Positions 32,132 through 40,279 of a stretch of 64,000 nt of DNA are shown here, piece after piece (position 1 is the first letter of the stretch; each line of letters opens with the position of its first letter). Position numbers and translations under genes: made by a program. Source of the DNA: UBA8337 sp937907245 (GTDB lineage Bacteria > Pseudomonadota > Alphaproteobacteria > RS24); the NCBI GenBank assembly GCA_965219485.1, contig OZ244774.1:62001-126000 (forward strand). Reading direction: 5' to 3'. The notes under the pieces are model-generated. The model made no database searches. It was given only the letters and a program-made list of their open reading frames with translations, and was not told where the DNA came from.

Positions 32132-32908
32132 ATGAAATATGAAAACATTCTCGTCGAAACCCGTGGCCGTGTTGGCCTGATTACCTTGCATCGCCCAAAT
32201 GCGCTCAATGCTTTGTGCCATGACCTGATGCTCGAGCTGACCCATGCCGTCGAAGGTTTTGATGCCAATGAGGATATTGGCTGTATGGTGCTGACGGGTT
32301 CGCCCAAAGCCTTTGCGGCCGGAGCGGACATTAAAGAGATGTCGTCTAAAACCTATGCCGATGTGATGGCGGAAGATTTTATTACCGCTAATTGGGAAGC
32401 GGCTGCCAAGGCCCGCAAACCGATTATCGCGGCTGTGGCGGGCTATGCGCTGGGCGGGGGCTGCGAGCTGGCCATGATGTGTGACTTTATTCTGGCGGCC
32501 GACACAGCCAAGTTTGGCCAGCCGGAAATTAACCTCGGGGTTATTCCAGGCGCCGGCGGCACCCAGCGTCTTACCCGTTTTGTCGGCAAGTCCAAAGCCA
32601 TGGAAATGTGCCTGACGGGCCGTATGATGGACGCTGAAGAAGCGGAACGCTGTGGGCTTGTCTCGCGCATTATTGCCGCCGACGATTTAGTGGAAGAAGC
32701 GGTAAATGTGGCCACCAAGATTGCTGAGAAGTCCTTGCCGTCGGTTTACACGGCCAAAGAATGTGTCGATGTGGCTTATGAAACCAGCTTGCGCGAAGGC
32801 GTGCATTATGAACGCCGTGTGTTTCATGCACTATTTGCTTTCGATGACCAAAGCGAGGGTATGCAAGCGTTTATTGAAAAGCGGGCTCCAAAGTTTACCC
32901 ATAAGTAA
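32132..32908 (+). CDS. Enoyl-CoA hydratase
   Basis: Crotonase-fold enzyme of 258 residues hydrating trans-2-enoyl-CoA in beta-oxidation. Both catalytic glutamates are present: E112 (YALGGGCELAM) and E132 (FGQPEINLGVIPGAGGTQRL). The oxyanion-hole segment AFAAGADIKEM (about 60-70) is intact. TGAGGA precedes the ATG. Placement before rpsT-dnaA is conserved in the class, although its exact substrate range there is not known. Confidence 0.92.
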   Translation: MKYENILVETRGRVGLITLHRPNALNALCHDLMLELTHAVEGFDANEDIGCMVLTGSPKAFAAGADIKEMSSKTYADVMAEDFITANWEAAAKARKPIIAAVAGYALGGGCELAMMCDFILAADTAKFGQPEINLGVIPGAGGTQRLTRFVGKSKAMEMCLTGRMMDAEEAERCGLVSRIIAADDLVEEAVNVATKIAEKSLPSVYTAKECVDVAYETSLREGVHYERRVFHALFAFDDQSEGMQAFIEKRAPKFTHK

Positions 32909-32949
32909 ACAGGGCCTAAGGTTTTGCCGCGAATTATCCCAACAGGGTG

Positions 32950-32978
32950 TTGACCTTGTGGCATCCGCGGCCTATAAC
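32950..32978 (+). promoter_or_regulatory. Sigma-70-type promoter of rpsT
   Basis: TTGACC (32950-32955) and TATAAC (32973-32978) with an optimal 17-bp spacer, 60 bases before the rpsT ATG. A small hairpin GCGGTT/AACCGC (32989-33004) lies at the start of the presumed leader. Confidence 0.75.
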
Positions 32979-33036
32979 GCGCCCTCAAGCGGTTTTTTAA
33001 CCGCCAAACGATTTGTATGAATTAGGATTTAAGATT

Positions 33037-33300
33037 ATGGCCAATACCAGATCAGCCAAGAAAATGGTTCGCAAAATTGAGCGTCGCACGGAACGTAATC
33101 GTGATCAGCGTTCGCGTATGCGCACCTTTATTCGCCGCGTCGAAGAAGCCGTGGTAGCTGGAGATAAAGGCGAAGCCGTGGAAGCGCTCCGCATCGCGCA
33201 ACCTGCGATTGCCAGAGCTGGCCAAAAAGGCCTAATGCATAAACGTACCGCTTCGCGCAAAGTTTCGCGTTTGGCGAAAAGCGTAAGCGCCATCGTTTAA
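33037..33300 (+). CDS. rpsT: 30S ribosomal protein S20
   Basis: 87-residue basic protein binding 16S rRNA. MANTRSAKKMVRKIERRTERNR at the start and LMHKRTASRKVSRLAKSV at the end are diagnostic. ATG 33037 is the correct start; the frame is open upstream only by chance. It has its own promoter and a terminator at 33350-33377. The stop codon lies inside a 14-bp repeat. rpsT upstream of dnaA is standard in many alphaproteobacteria. Confidence 0.96.
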   Translation: MANTRSAKKMVRKIERRTERNRDQRSRMRTFIRRVEEAVVAGDKGEAVEALRIAQPAIARAGQKGLMHKRTASRKVSRLAKSVSAIV

Positions 33301-33336
33301 GGCTTAGTGTTTAAGACTTAGTGTTTAAGGCAGCTT
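33295..33336. repeat. 14-bp tandem repeat over the rpsT stop
   Basis: GTTTAAGGCTTAGT (33295), GTTTAAGACTTAGT (33309) and a partial third unit GTTTAAGG (33323). The first copy includes the rpsT stop codon TAA (33298-33300). Confidence 0.88.
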
Positions 33337-33349
33337 TCAAAACAGTTAT

Positions 33350-33377
33350 AAAAGCCCGCGCTTGTCGCGGGCTTTTT
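33350..33377 (+). terminator. Intrinsic terminator of rpsT
   Basis: AAAAGCCCGCG (33350-33360) pairs with CGCGGGCTTTT (33366-33376) around a five-base loop, followed by further T. A strong, classical structure. Confidence 0.92.
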
Positions 33378-33702
33378 TGTGCCCACATCTCTTGCGCCCA
33401 CAACTTTTGGGCTTGCCTCTTTTTCTTGCGGGCGTGGCTGTTTTTAAAACAGCGGGAGGCCACGAAAAGACGAGTCAATAAATTTATTTTCTAAAAATTC
33501 AAAAAAAATCCTCTGTTCTTGTTTCCTTCCCGTTGCTAACTTCGTCTCTTCTTCGTATCGTCTTGAAGCGTTGAAACCCGCGGTTTTTAAGGCGTTTTGC
33601 GGATTTTAAATTTCTATCTGGAATCGGTAAACGGAATCAACAGGCTAGGCGCGAAACAATAGTCCGTCTCCACAAGGAGCGGACAAATTTAGGGATACTG
33701 CG
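33378..33702 (+). other. 325-base dnaA leader region
   Basis: No gene is seen. An AT-rich block lies at about 33475-33515. A short hairpin AAACC-CGC-GGTTT with trailing T is at 33574-33588. GANTC sites, the methylation target of CcrM in this class, are at 33472, 33621 and 33634. I found no TTATCCACA-type DnaA boxes and no confident -35/-10 pair, so neither an origin nor the dnaA promoter can be placed here. Confidence 0.5.
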
Positions 33703-35217
33703 ATGAGCGAGCACACAGGCAAGACTGAAGATACGAATGATAGCGCCTCATCTGCGAGCGACACGTTAACCGCAAAACCCGCGCCCTCGAAGGCGGATAT
33801 TTTGAATTCACAATGGCATCGTGTTCGTTCGCGCCTGCGCGCTGAATTGGGCGAAGCCACGTTTAATAGTTGGTTTAAATTGCTGGAAGTTAGCGGCGCG
33901 CAAAAAGGCCGCGTGACTTTGCAAGTGCCCACACGCTTTGTGCGTAGCTGGATTGAGGCGCATTACCTAACCCGCATTCGCGATCATTGGCAGGCCGAAG
34001 ATAGCAGCGTTCGTCGTATCGATATTGAATTGCATCCCGAATGGACGCCAAGCGAAAAAAAGCCAGAGGTGCGCGAGCAAAAAGCTGTGGCGGCTCGCAA
34101 GAGCCCAATGGCACCCCCAAGCCCACCCGCGCCGGCCCGGGTTCCCCAAGCGACTTTCGAGCAGGGCTCGCGCGATGAACTGGGCGCGCCTTTGGACACA
34201 CGCTTCACATTTGATAATTTCATCGTAGGCAAATCCAACGAGCTGGCCCATGCCGCAGCTCGCCGTCTTGCAGAAGGCAAGGGCGTAGCCTTCAATCCGC
34301 TGTTTCTATATGGCGGCGTTGGTTTGGGCAAAACTCATTTGATGCACGCGATTGCGTGGGAAATTCGCCGCCAAGACCCGTCGCGCACGGTGCTTTATTT
34401 ATCGGCTGAAAAATTCATGTATCAGTTCATTCGCGCGCTGCGGTTTAAAGATACGATGGCTTTCAAACAGCAATTCCGCGAAGTCGATGTGCTGATGATT
34501 GATGATATTCAATTCATCGCTGGCAAGGATTCGACACAAGAAGAGTTTTTCCACACATTCAACGCGCTGATTGACCACAATCGACAGGTGATTATTTCTG
34601 CCGATCGCTCGCCAACCGATTTGGAAGGCATTGAGGAGCGTATTCGCTCGCGCCTCGGCTGGGGTCTGGTCGCTGATATTCATCCAACCGACTATGAGCT
34701 CCGCCTCGGCATCTTGCAGTCGAAAGCCGAAGCCCTGTCGACGCGCGCCGATGCTATTCCTACGCCGCAGCCGGTGCTAGAGTTTTTGGCCCAGCGCATT
34801 GTTTCCAATGTGCGGGAGCTGGAAGGCGCGCTGAACCGTGTCGTGGCTTATGCCAGTTTTGTCGGTCGCCCGATTAGCCTAGAGATGGCGCAAGATGTTT
34901 TGCGCGACCTATTGCGCGCTTCCGAGCGCCGCGTGACGATTGATGAAATCCAGCGCCGTGTGGCCGAATATTTCAATGTAAAAATGGGCGATATGTTATC
35001 GGCTCGCCGGGCCCGCTCGGTTGCGCGTCCGCGCCAGATTGCTATGTATTTATCGAAGCAATTGACCACGCGTTCCTTGCCTGAGATTGGCCGCAAATTC
35101 GGTGGTCGAGACCATACCACAGTCATCCACGCGGTTCGTAAAATCGAGCAATTGCGGGAAGAAGACGCCGCCCTCGACGAAGATGTCGACTTGCTGCGCC
35201 GGATGCTTGAAAACTAG
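33703..35217 (+). CDS. dnaA: Chromosomal replication initiator protein DnaA
   Basis: AAA+ initiator of 504 residues. Domain I (FNSWFKLLE, residues about 45-55) is followed by a Pro/Ala-rich linker (about 110-150). The AAA+ core has Walker A GGVGLGKTHLMHA at about 204-216 and Walker B LMIDDIQFIAGK. Domain IV has the DnaA-box-binding signature GGRDHTTVIHAVRKIE near residue 475. It starts the dnaA-dnaN-recF-gyrB block, all on the same strand. Confidence 0.97.
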   Translation: MSEHTGKTEDTNDSASSASDTLTAKPAPSKADILNSQWHRVRSRLRAELGEATFNSWFKLLEVSGAQKGRVTLQVPTRFVRSWIEAHYLTRIRDHWQAEDSSVRRIDIELHPEWTPSEKKPEVREQKAVAARKSPMAPPSPPAPARVPQATFEQGSRDELGAPLDTRFTFDNFIVGKSNELAHAAARRLAEGKGVAFNPLFLYGGVGLGKTHLMHAIAWEIRRQDPSRTVLYLSAEKFMYQFIRALRFKDTMAFKQQFREVDVLMIDDIQFIAGKDSTQEEFFHTFNALIDHNRQVIISADRSPTDLEGIEERIRSRLGWGLVADIHPTDYELRLGILQSKAEALSTRADAIPTPQPVLEFLAQRIVSNVRELEGALNRVVAYASFVGRPISLEMAQDVLRDLLRASERRVTIDEIQRRVAEYFNVKMGDMLSARRARSVARPRQIAMYLSKQLTTRSLPEIGRKFGGRDHTTVIHAVRKIEQLREEDAALDEDVDLLRRMLEN

Positions 35218-35230
35218 GCATCCCCCCCTC

Positions 35231-35252
35231 GGCAAGGTGTGGGCAAGGTGTC
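35231..35252. repeat. 11-bp tandem duplication after dnaA
   Basis: GGCAAGGTGT(G/C) at 35231-35241 and 35242-35252, 14 bases after the dnaA stop. A weak hairpin TGGGAG (35265-35270) with CTCCCA (35283-35288) follows in the 200-base dnaA-dnaN gap, where no convincing promoter or DnaA box was seen. Confidence 0.75.
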
Positions 35253-35417
35253 GTGAAGCTGTGGTGGGAGACACAAAAAAAACTCCCATGAATCCCCAAC
35301 TCTGTTATAGTTTTCCCGAAAGATTCGGAGCCGCTTAGCGGTTCTTTTACGAATAAAATGAGACCGGGGAAATAAGCCTAACGCTTAGCCCACATAGGAC
35401 GACCAGGAGAGTGTGTC

Positions 35418-36536
35418 ATGAAAACAATCATTGAACGCAGTGATTTATTAAAGGCGTTGAACCATGTGCAAAGCGTGGTTGAGCGGCGCAACACCATCCC
35501 GATTTTGTCGAACGTTCTTTTGGAAGCCGACAATGGTGTTCTGGGTCTGACGGCAACCGATTTAGAAATTGAAATGCGCGAGCGCGTCGAAGCCGAAGTG
35601 GTGCAGCCCGGTGCGATTACCGCTCCGGCGCATATGCTTTATGATATTGTTCGCAAATTGCCCGATGGCGCTCAGGTTGAGCTGGCCACGGATGAAAGTG
35701 GCGCGCGGTTGAATTTGACCGCTGGCAAATCGAGCTTTGCGTTACAAGCTCTGCCACGCGAAGACTTTCCAGCCATGGCACAAGATGAAATGCCCGTGGC
35801 CTTTGCCTTGCTGGGTAGCGATTTGCGCCGTCTTATCGATAAGACCCGTTTTGCGATTTCGGTAGAAGAAACGCGGTATTATTTGAACGGCATTTATCTG
35901 CATGCTTTGGAAGAAGACGGCAGCTCTTTATTGCGTGCCGTGGCGACCGATGGACACCGTTTGGCGCGCGTTCAAATGGCGCGCCCTGTGGGGGCTGAAG
36001 CTATGCCTGCGATTATTATTCCGCGCAAAACCGTTGGCGAAGTGCAAAAGCTATTGGAAGAAGAAGACGGCGAAGTGTCGATGCAAGTTTCTGACACGAA
36101 AATTAATTTTGCTTTCTCTAATATCGTGCTCACCTCGAAGCTCATCGATGGCAAGTTCCCCGATTACACGCGTGTTATCCCAACCGATAATGACAAAATG
36201 CTAACCGTGGATGCCAAAAGTTTCGCGCAAAGCGTTGATCGTGTGTCGGCCATCTCAAGCGAGAAATCGCGCGCGGTGAAATTGGAATTGACGCCGGACA
36301 GTCTGTCGCTCTCGGTGTCTAATCCAGACAGTGGGTCGGCCAGCGATGAGTTGAGCGTGTCTTATGCGTCCGAGGCGATGGAAATTGGTTTTAACGCTCG
36401 CTACCTGATGGACATTACGGGTCAGTTAGATGGCGAAGTGGCAACTTTTGAGTTGGCCGATAGCGGCTCGCCTACTTTGGTGCGGGACGATAAAGATACC
36501 GATGCGCTTTATGTTCTGATGCCGATGCGCGTGTAG
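35418..36536 (+). CDS. dnaN: DNA polymerase III beta subunit (sliding clamp)
   Basis: Ring-shaped processivity clamp of 372 residues: three clamp domains, with MKTIIERSDLLKALNHVQSVVERRNTIPILSNVLLEA as the family start (shown here by its ends MKTIIERSDLL and TIPILSNVLLEA), the ATDGHRLA block near 176 and YVLMPMRV at the C-terminus. CCAGGAGAG precedes the ATG. Standard position after dnaA. Confidence 0.96.
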   Translation: MKTIIERSDLLKALNHVQSVVERRNTIPILSNVLLEADNGVLGLTATDLEIEMRERVEAEVVQPGAITAPAHMLYDIVRKLPDGAQVELATDESGARLNLTAGKSSFALQALPREDFPAMAQDEMPVAFALLGSDLRRLIDKTRFAISVEETRYYLNGIYLHALEEDGSSLLRAVATDGHRLARVQMARPVGAEAMPAIIIPRKTVGEVQKLLEEEDGEVSMQVSDTKINFAFSNIVLTSKLIDGKFPDYTRVIPTDNDKMLTVDAKSFAQSVDRVSAISSEKSRAVKLELTPDSLSLSVSNPDSGSASDELSVSYASEAMEIGFNARYLMDITGQLDGEVATFELADSGSPTLVRDDKDTDALYVLMPMRV

Positions 36537-36607
36537 CTCCACGTTATGGACGAGGGGCCCGCCACGCCAAAAAACATCACAAAAAAAAGACAGGGGAGCC
36601 AGCTTCC

Positions 36608-37771
36608 TTGACCCCCCGTTCAATGGCGCCAATCGCGCCGCATATTCGTCGGCTACGGCTAACCGGATTTCGCTCTCATCAGGGGCTTGATTTAGCATGT
36701 GCCAATGGCGCTGTGGTAATTACGGGCGCCAATGGCTTGGGCAAAACCAATGTGTTGGAGGCCATCTCTATGTTGGCGCCGGGGCGGGGATTGCGAAGCG
36801 CCAATTTAGAAGATTTACGATTTCGAGACCCGCAAGGCATATCCTGCGATGGCTGGACGGTTCTGGCTGATATTGAAGGGCCGATGGGATTTACACGCGC
36901 CGGTGTTGCTTATGAAGGCGAGGGCGGGCGTCGGGTGCGTGTGGATGGGGAAACGCGCCGCGTCGATGATTTGGCGCAAGCCCTGCCCCAACTTTGGTTG
37001 ACCCCTTCTATGGATCGCTTATTTGTCGATGGCGCTAGCGGTCGACGCAAATTTCTCGACCGCTTTGCCCAGACCCTAGATGGAGCTCTCGCGCGTCATT
37101 TAAGCGCCTATGAAAAAGCCATGCGCGAGCGCAATCGATTGTTGCAAACCCCGACAACCTCCCTTTCCCCCAACCCTTGGTTGGATGCTTTGGAAGATAC
37201 AATGGCGCTAGAAGGCGTGGCCATTGCGGCCTCACGATTGGCGGCCCTTGATGCCTTGGCCGTGGGGCTGGTTAGCATTCCAGAGGCAGCTTTCCCGCGC
37301 GCGGAAATAGCCCTGGAGGGCACGCTGGAAGCTGCCTTGCGCCAAAGCTCGGCGGTCGATGTGGAAGATGGGTTTCGCGATAGAATGCGTGCCGCGCGGG
37401 CGCTGGATGCTAGTGCGGGGCGCAGTTTGGAAGGCCCGCACCGGAGTGATTTACAAGTGGTCTATGCGGCCAAAAATATGCCTGCCAAAGAATGTTCGAC
37501 GGGCGAGCAAAAAGCGCTTTTGGTGGGGCTGATTTTAGCCCAAGCGCAAAGCGTGGCGGCGCGCATTGGCGATGTACCGGTTTTATTATTGGACGAAGTG
37601 GCAGCCCATTTGGACAGCCACCGCCGCGCCGCCTTGGCTGAAATTTTAACCCATTTGGGCGGCCAAAGTTGGATTACCGGAACCGAAATGGAAGCGTTTT
37701 CTGGCTTCGCTAAAAATGCCCCTGTGACCGCAATTCAAATGACGCCAAGCGGCGAAGCAGTTACACTATAA
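36608..37771 (+). CDS. recF: DNA replication and repair protein RecF
   Basis: SMC-like ATPase that loads RecA at single-strand gaps. Walker A is GANGLGKTN at about residues 40-48; the signature CSTGEQKALLVGL and the Walker B segment VLLLDEVAAHLD lie near 290-330. 387 residues from the TTG at 36608, which I prefer because GGGGAG is nine bases upstream. ATG 36623 would remove five residues and has no ribosome site. It sits between dnaN and gyrB. Confidence 0.94.
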   Translation: MTPRSMAPIAPHIRRLRLTGFRSHQGLDLACANGAVVITGANGLGKTNVLEAISMLAPGRGLRSANLEDLRFRDPQGISCDGWTVLADIEGPMGFTRAGVAYEGEGGRRVRVDGETRRVDDLAQALPQLWLTPSMDRLFVDGASGRRKFLDRFAQTLDGALARHLSAYEKAMRERNRLLQTPTTSLSPNPWLDALEDTMALEGVAIAASRLAALDALAVGLVSIPEAAFPRAEIALEGTLEAALRQSSAVDVEDGFRDRMRAARALDASAGRSLEGPHRSDLQVVYAAKNMPAKECSTGEQKALLVGLILAQAQSVAARIGDVPVLLLDEVAAHLDSHRRAALAEILTHLGGQSWITGTEMEAFSGFAKNAPVTAIQMTPSGEAVTL

Positions 37772-37819
37772 ACATAGGTTGTGCTGAGTTTAGCGCGCCC
37801 AATGGAAGAGACGAGAGCT

Positions 37820-40261
37820 ATGAGTGAATCAGATGTAACCGGCAATGACGCAAGTGGCGAAGAGGCCGAATATGGCGCCTCCTCCATTAAAGTTTTGAAA
37901 GGCCTCGAGGCCGTTCGAAAACGCCCTGGCATGTACATCGGCGATACGGATGACGGCACGGGCTTGCATCATATGGTTTACGAAGTTGTCGATAATTCTA
38001 TCGATGAAGCCTTGGCGGGCCATTGTGACACCGTGGAAGTGGTGCTCAATAGTGATGGCTCCGTTACGGTAAGTGACAATGGTCGCGGCATCCCCACCGA
38101 AATGCACGAAGAAGAAGGGGTCTCTGCCGCGCAAGTGATTATGACCCAATTGCACGCGGGCGGTAAATTCGACAGTAATTCTTATAAAGTGTCGGGCGGC
38201 CTGCACGGCGTGGGCATCTCGGTGGTGAACGCGCTTTCCGATTGGCTGGAGCTGACCGTACAACGCGCCGGCAAAACCTATTCCATGCGCTTTGCTCATG
38301 GCGATGCTGAAGCCGATTTGGCCGAAATTGGTACGGCCGAAGCGACCGGCACGAAAGTGACATTTCACCCCTCGGCAGAAACCTTTACGATGACCGAGTT
38401 TAATTTCGAAACGCTGGAGCATCGTCTGCGCGAATTGGCATTTTTGAACAGTGGCGTGGCGATTGTTTTGGAAGACCGACGCGGCGTCGAGCCACGGCGT
38501 TCAGATTTGAAATATGATGGCGGGCTGGAAGCTTTTGCGCGTTATCTCGACCGTAATAAATCGACCCTAATCGATACGCCGATTACGTTGATTGCGGAGG
38601 CCGATGATATTGTGGTGGAATTGGCGCTTTGGTGGAACGACAGTTACCATGAGACGGTTTTATGCTTTACCAATAATATTCCGCAGCGCGATGGCGGCAC
38701 ACATTTGGCGGGCTTTCGGGGTGCGTTAACGCGCACAATTAATAATTATGCCAATCAACATGGTATCGCGAAAAAAGAAAAAGTTTCCGTGACCGGCGAT
38801 GATTGCCGCGAAGGGCTAACCGCCGTTCTATCGGTGAAAGTGCCAGACCCTAAATTCTCTAGCCAAACCAAAGACAAATTGGTCTCTTCTGAAGTGCGAC
38901 CCGTCGTTGAGAGCGTGGTCAATGAAGTGCTGTCGGCTTGGTTTGAAGAGCACCCGCATGAAGCCAAAATTGTGATGGGCAAAGTGGTGGAAGCCGCCGC
39001 CGCGCGCGAAGCGGCCCGCAAGGCTCGCGAGTTGACCCGCAGAAAAGGCGCGCTGGATGTTTCGAGCCTGCCCGGCAAATTGGCCGATTGTCAGGAGCGC
39101 GACCCGAGCCGTGCCGAATTATTCCTCGTCGAGGGCGATAGTGCGGGCGGCTCTGCCAAACAAGCGCGCAATCGGTCTAATCAGGCGGTGCTGCCTTTGC
39201 GGGGTAAAATTTTAAATGTGGAGCGTGCCCGTTTTGACAAAATGTTGTCGTCCAATGAAATTGGCACGCTGATTACCGCCCTGGGCACCGGCATTGGGCG
39301 TGAAGATTTCAACGTCGATAAATTGCGCTATCATAAGATTATCATCATGACCGATGCGGACGTGGATGGAGCGCATATTCGTACCCTGCTTTTGACCTTC
39401 TTCTATCGTCAAATGCCGGAGGTTATCGAGCGCGGCCATTTGTTTATCGCGCAACCGCCTTTATATAAAATCAAACGGCAAAGTTCGGAGCGGTATCTGA
39501 AAGATGATGCGGCTTTGGAAGAATATTTGCTGGAGACGGGATCGGGCGAAGCGGTGTTGACGCTGGCCTCGGGCGAGCAACGCAGCGGCGCTGATTTGCA
39601 AACCCTACTGACCGAGGCGCGCCTTGTTAAAGCCACGTTAAACTCAATGCCTCCCCAATACCCCCAGTTCATTATCGAGCAGGCGGCAATCTCTGGCTCC
39701 CTGACGCCAGAGATATTGGCCAAGCCAGAATTGGCGGAGCAGAGCGCTCATTATATTGCTGGCCGATTGAACCGTATGGCTGATGAAGTGGAGCGCGGAT
39801 GGGAAGGGGCGCCGACGGGCGATGGTGGCCTGACGTTTGCGCGTGAGCTGCGCGGCGTGCGCGAAGAATTCAATATTGATGCGCCGCTTATCGCGTCTGC
39901 CGATGTGCGCCGTCTCGATGCCATGGCAACAAATTTGCAGTCGGTTTATTTGGACCCAGCGCAATTGACCATTAAAGATAAAACCATTCAGGTGAATACG
40001 CCGAGCGAGCTGTTAGCCGCTATCTTGTCGCAAGGGCGCAATGGCATAGCGCTGCAGCGCTATAAGGGCTTGGGCGAGATGAACCCTGAACAATTATGGC
40101 AGACGACATTGGACAAAGACGCTCGCTCGCTGTTGCAAGTTAAAGTGCAGGATGTGGCAGAAACCAATGGTCTGTTCGAGCAATTAATGGGCGATGTGGT
40201 GGAGCCAAGACGCCAATTTATTCAAGATAATGCGCTGGATGTGAACAATCTGGATATCTAG
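37820..40261 (+). CDS. gyrB: DNA gyrase subunit B
   Basis: ATPase subunit of gyrase, 813 residues from ATG 37820. The GHKL ATPase domain has EVVDNSIDEALAGH, DNGRGIPTE and GGLHGVGISVVNALS. The TOPRIM domain has EGDSAGGSAKQARNR and DADVDGAHIRTLL, and the C-terminal YKGLGEMNPEQLWQTT is intact. The frame is open upstream to 37781, but residues before KVLKGLEAVRKRPGMYIG are variable, and GACGAGAG favours 37820. Confidence 0.96.
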   Translation: MSESDVTGNDASGEEAEYGASSIKVLKGLEAVRKRPGMYIGDTDDGTGLHHMVYEVVDNSIDEALAGHCDTVEVVLNSDGSVTVSDNGRGIPTEMHEEEGVSAAQVIMTQLHAGGKFDSNSYKVSGGLHGVGISVVNALSDWLELTVQRAGKTYSMRFAHGDAEADLAEIGTAEATGTKVTFHPSAETFTMTEFNFETLEHRLRELAFLNSGVAIVLEDRRGVEPRRSDLKYDGGLEAFARYLDRNKSTLIDTPITLIAEADDIVVELALWWNDSYHETVLCFTNNIPQRDGGTHLAGFRGALTRTINNYANQHGIAKKEKVSVTGDDCREGLTAVLSVKVPDPKFSSQTKDKLVSSEVRPVVESVVNEVLSAWFEEHPHEAKIVMGKVVEAAAAREAARKARELTRRKGALDVSSLPGKLADCQERDPSRAELFLVEGDSAGGSAKQARNRSNQAVLPLRGKILNVERARFDKMLSSNEIGTLITALGTGIGREDFNVDKLRYHKIIIMTDADVDGAHIRTLLLTFFYRQMPEVIERGHLFIAQPPLYKIKRQSSERYLKDDAALEEYLLETGSGEAVLTLASGEQRSGADLQTLLTEARLVKATLNSMPPQYPQFIIEQAAISGSLTPEILAKPELAEQSAHYIAGRLNRMADEVERGWEGAPTGDGGLTFARELRGVREEFNIDAPLIASADVRRLDAMATNLQSVYLDPAQLTIKDKTIQVNTPSELLAAILSQGRNGIALQRYKGLGEMNPEQLWQTTLDKDARSLLQVKVQDVAETNGLFEQLMGDVVEPRRQFIQDNALDVNNLDI

Positions 40262-40279
40262 GCGCAGGAAACCGCGACC

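Noticed and set aside
33378..33702. Chromosomal origin (oriC) before dnaA
   Set aside because: No cluster of DnaA boxes in the gaps around dnaA; only isolated near-matches elsewhere (for example GGTGGATAA at about 58637). The dnaA position alone does not place the origin in this class.
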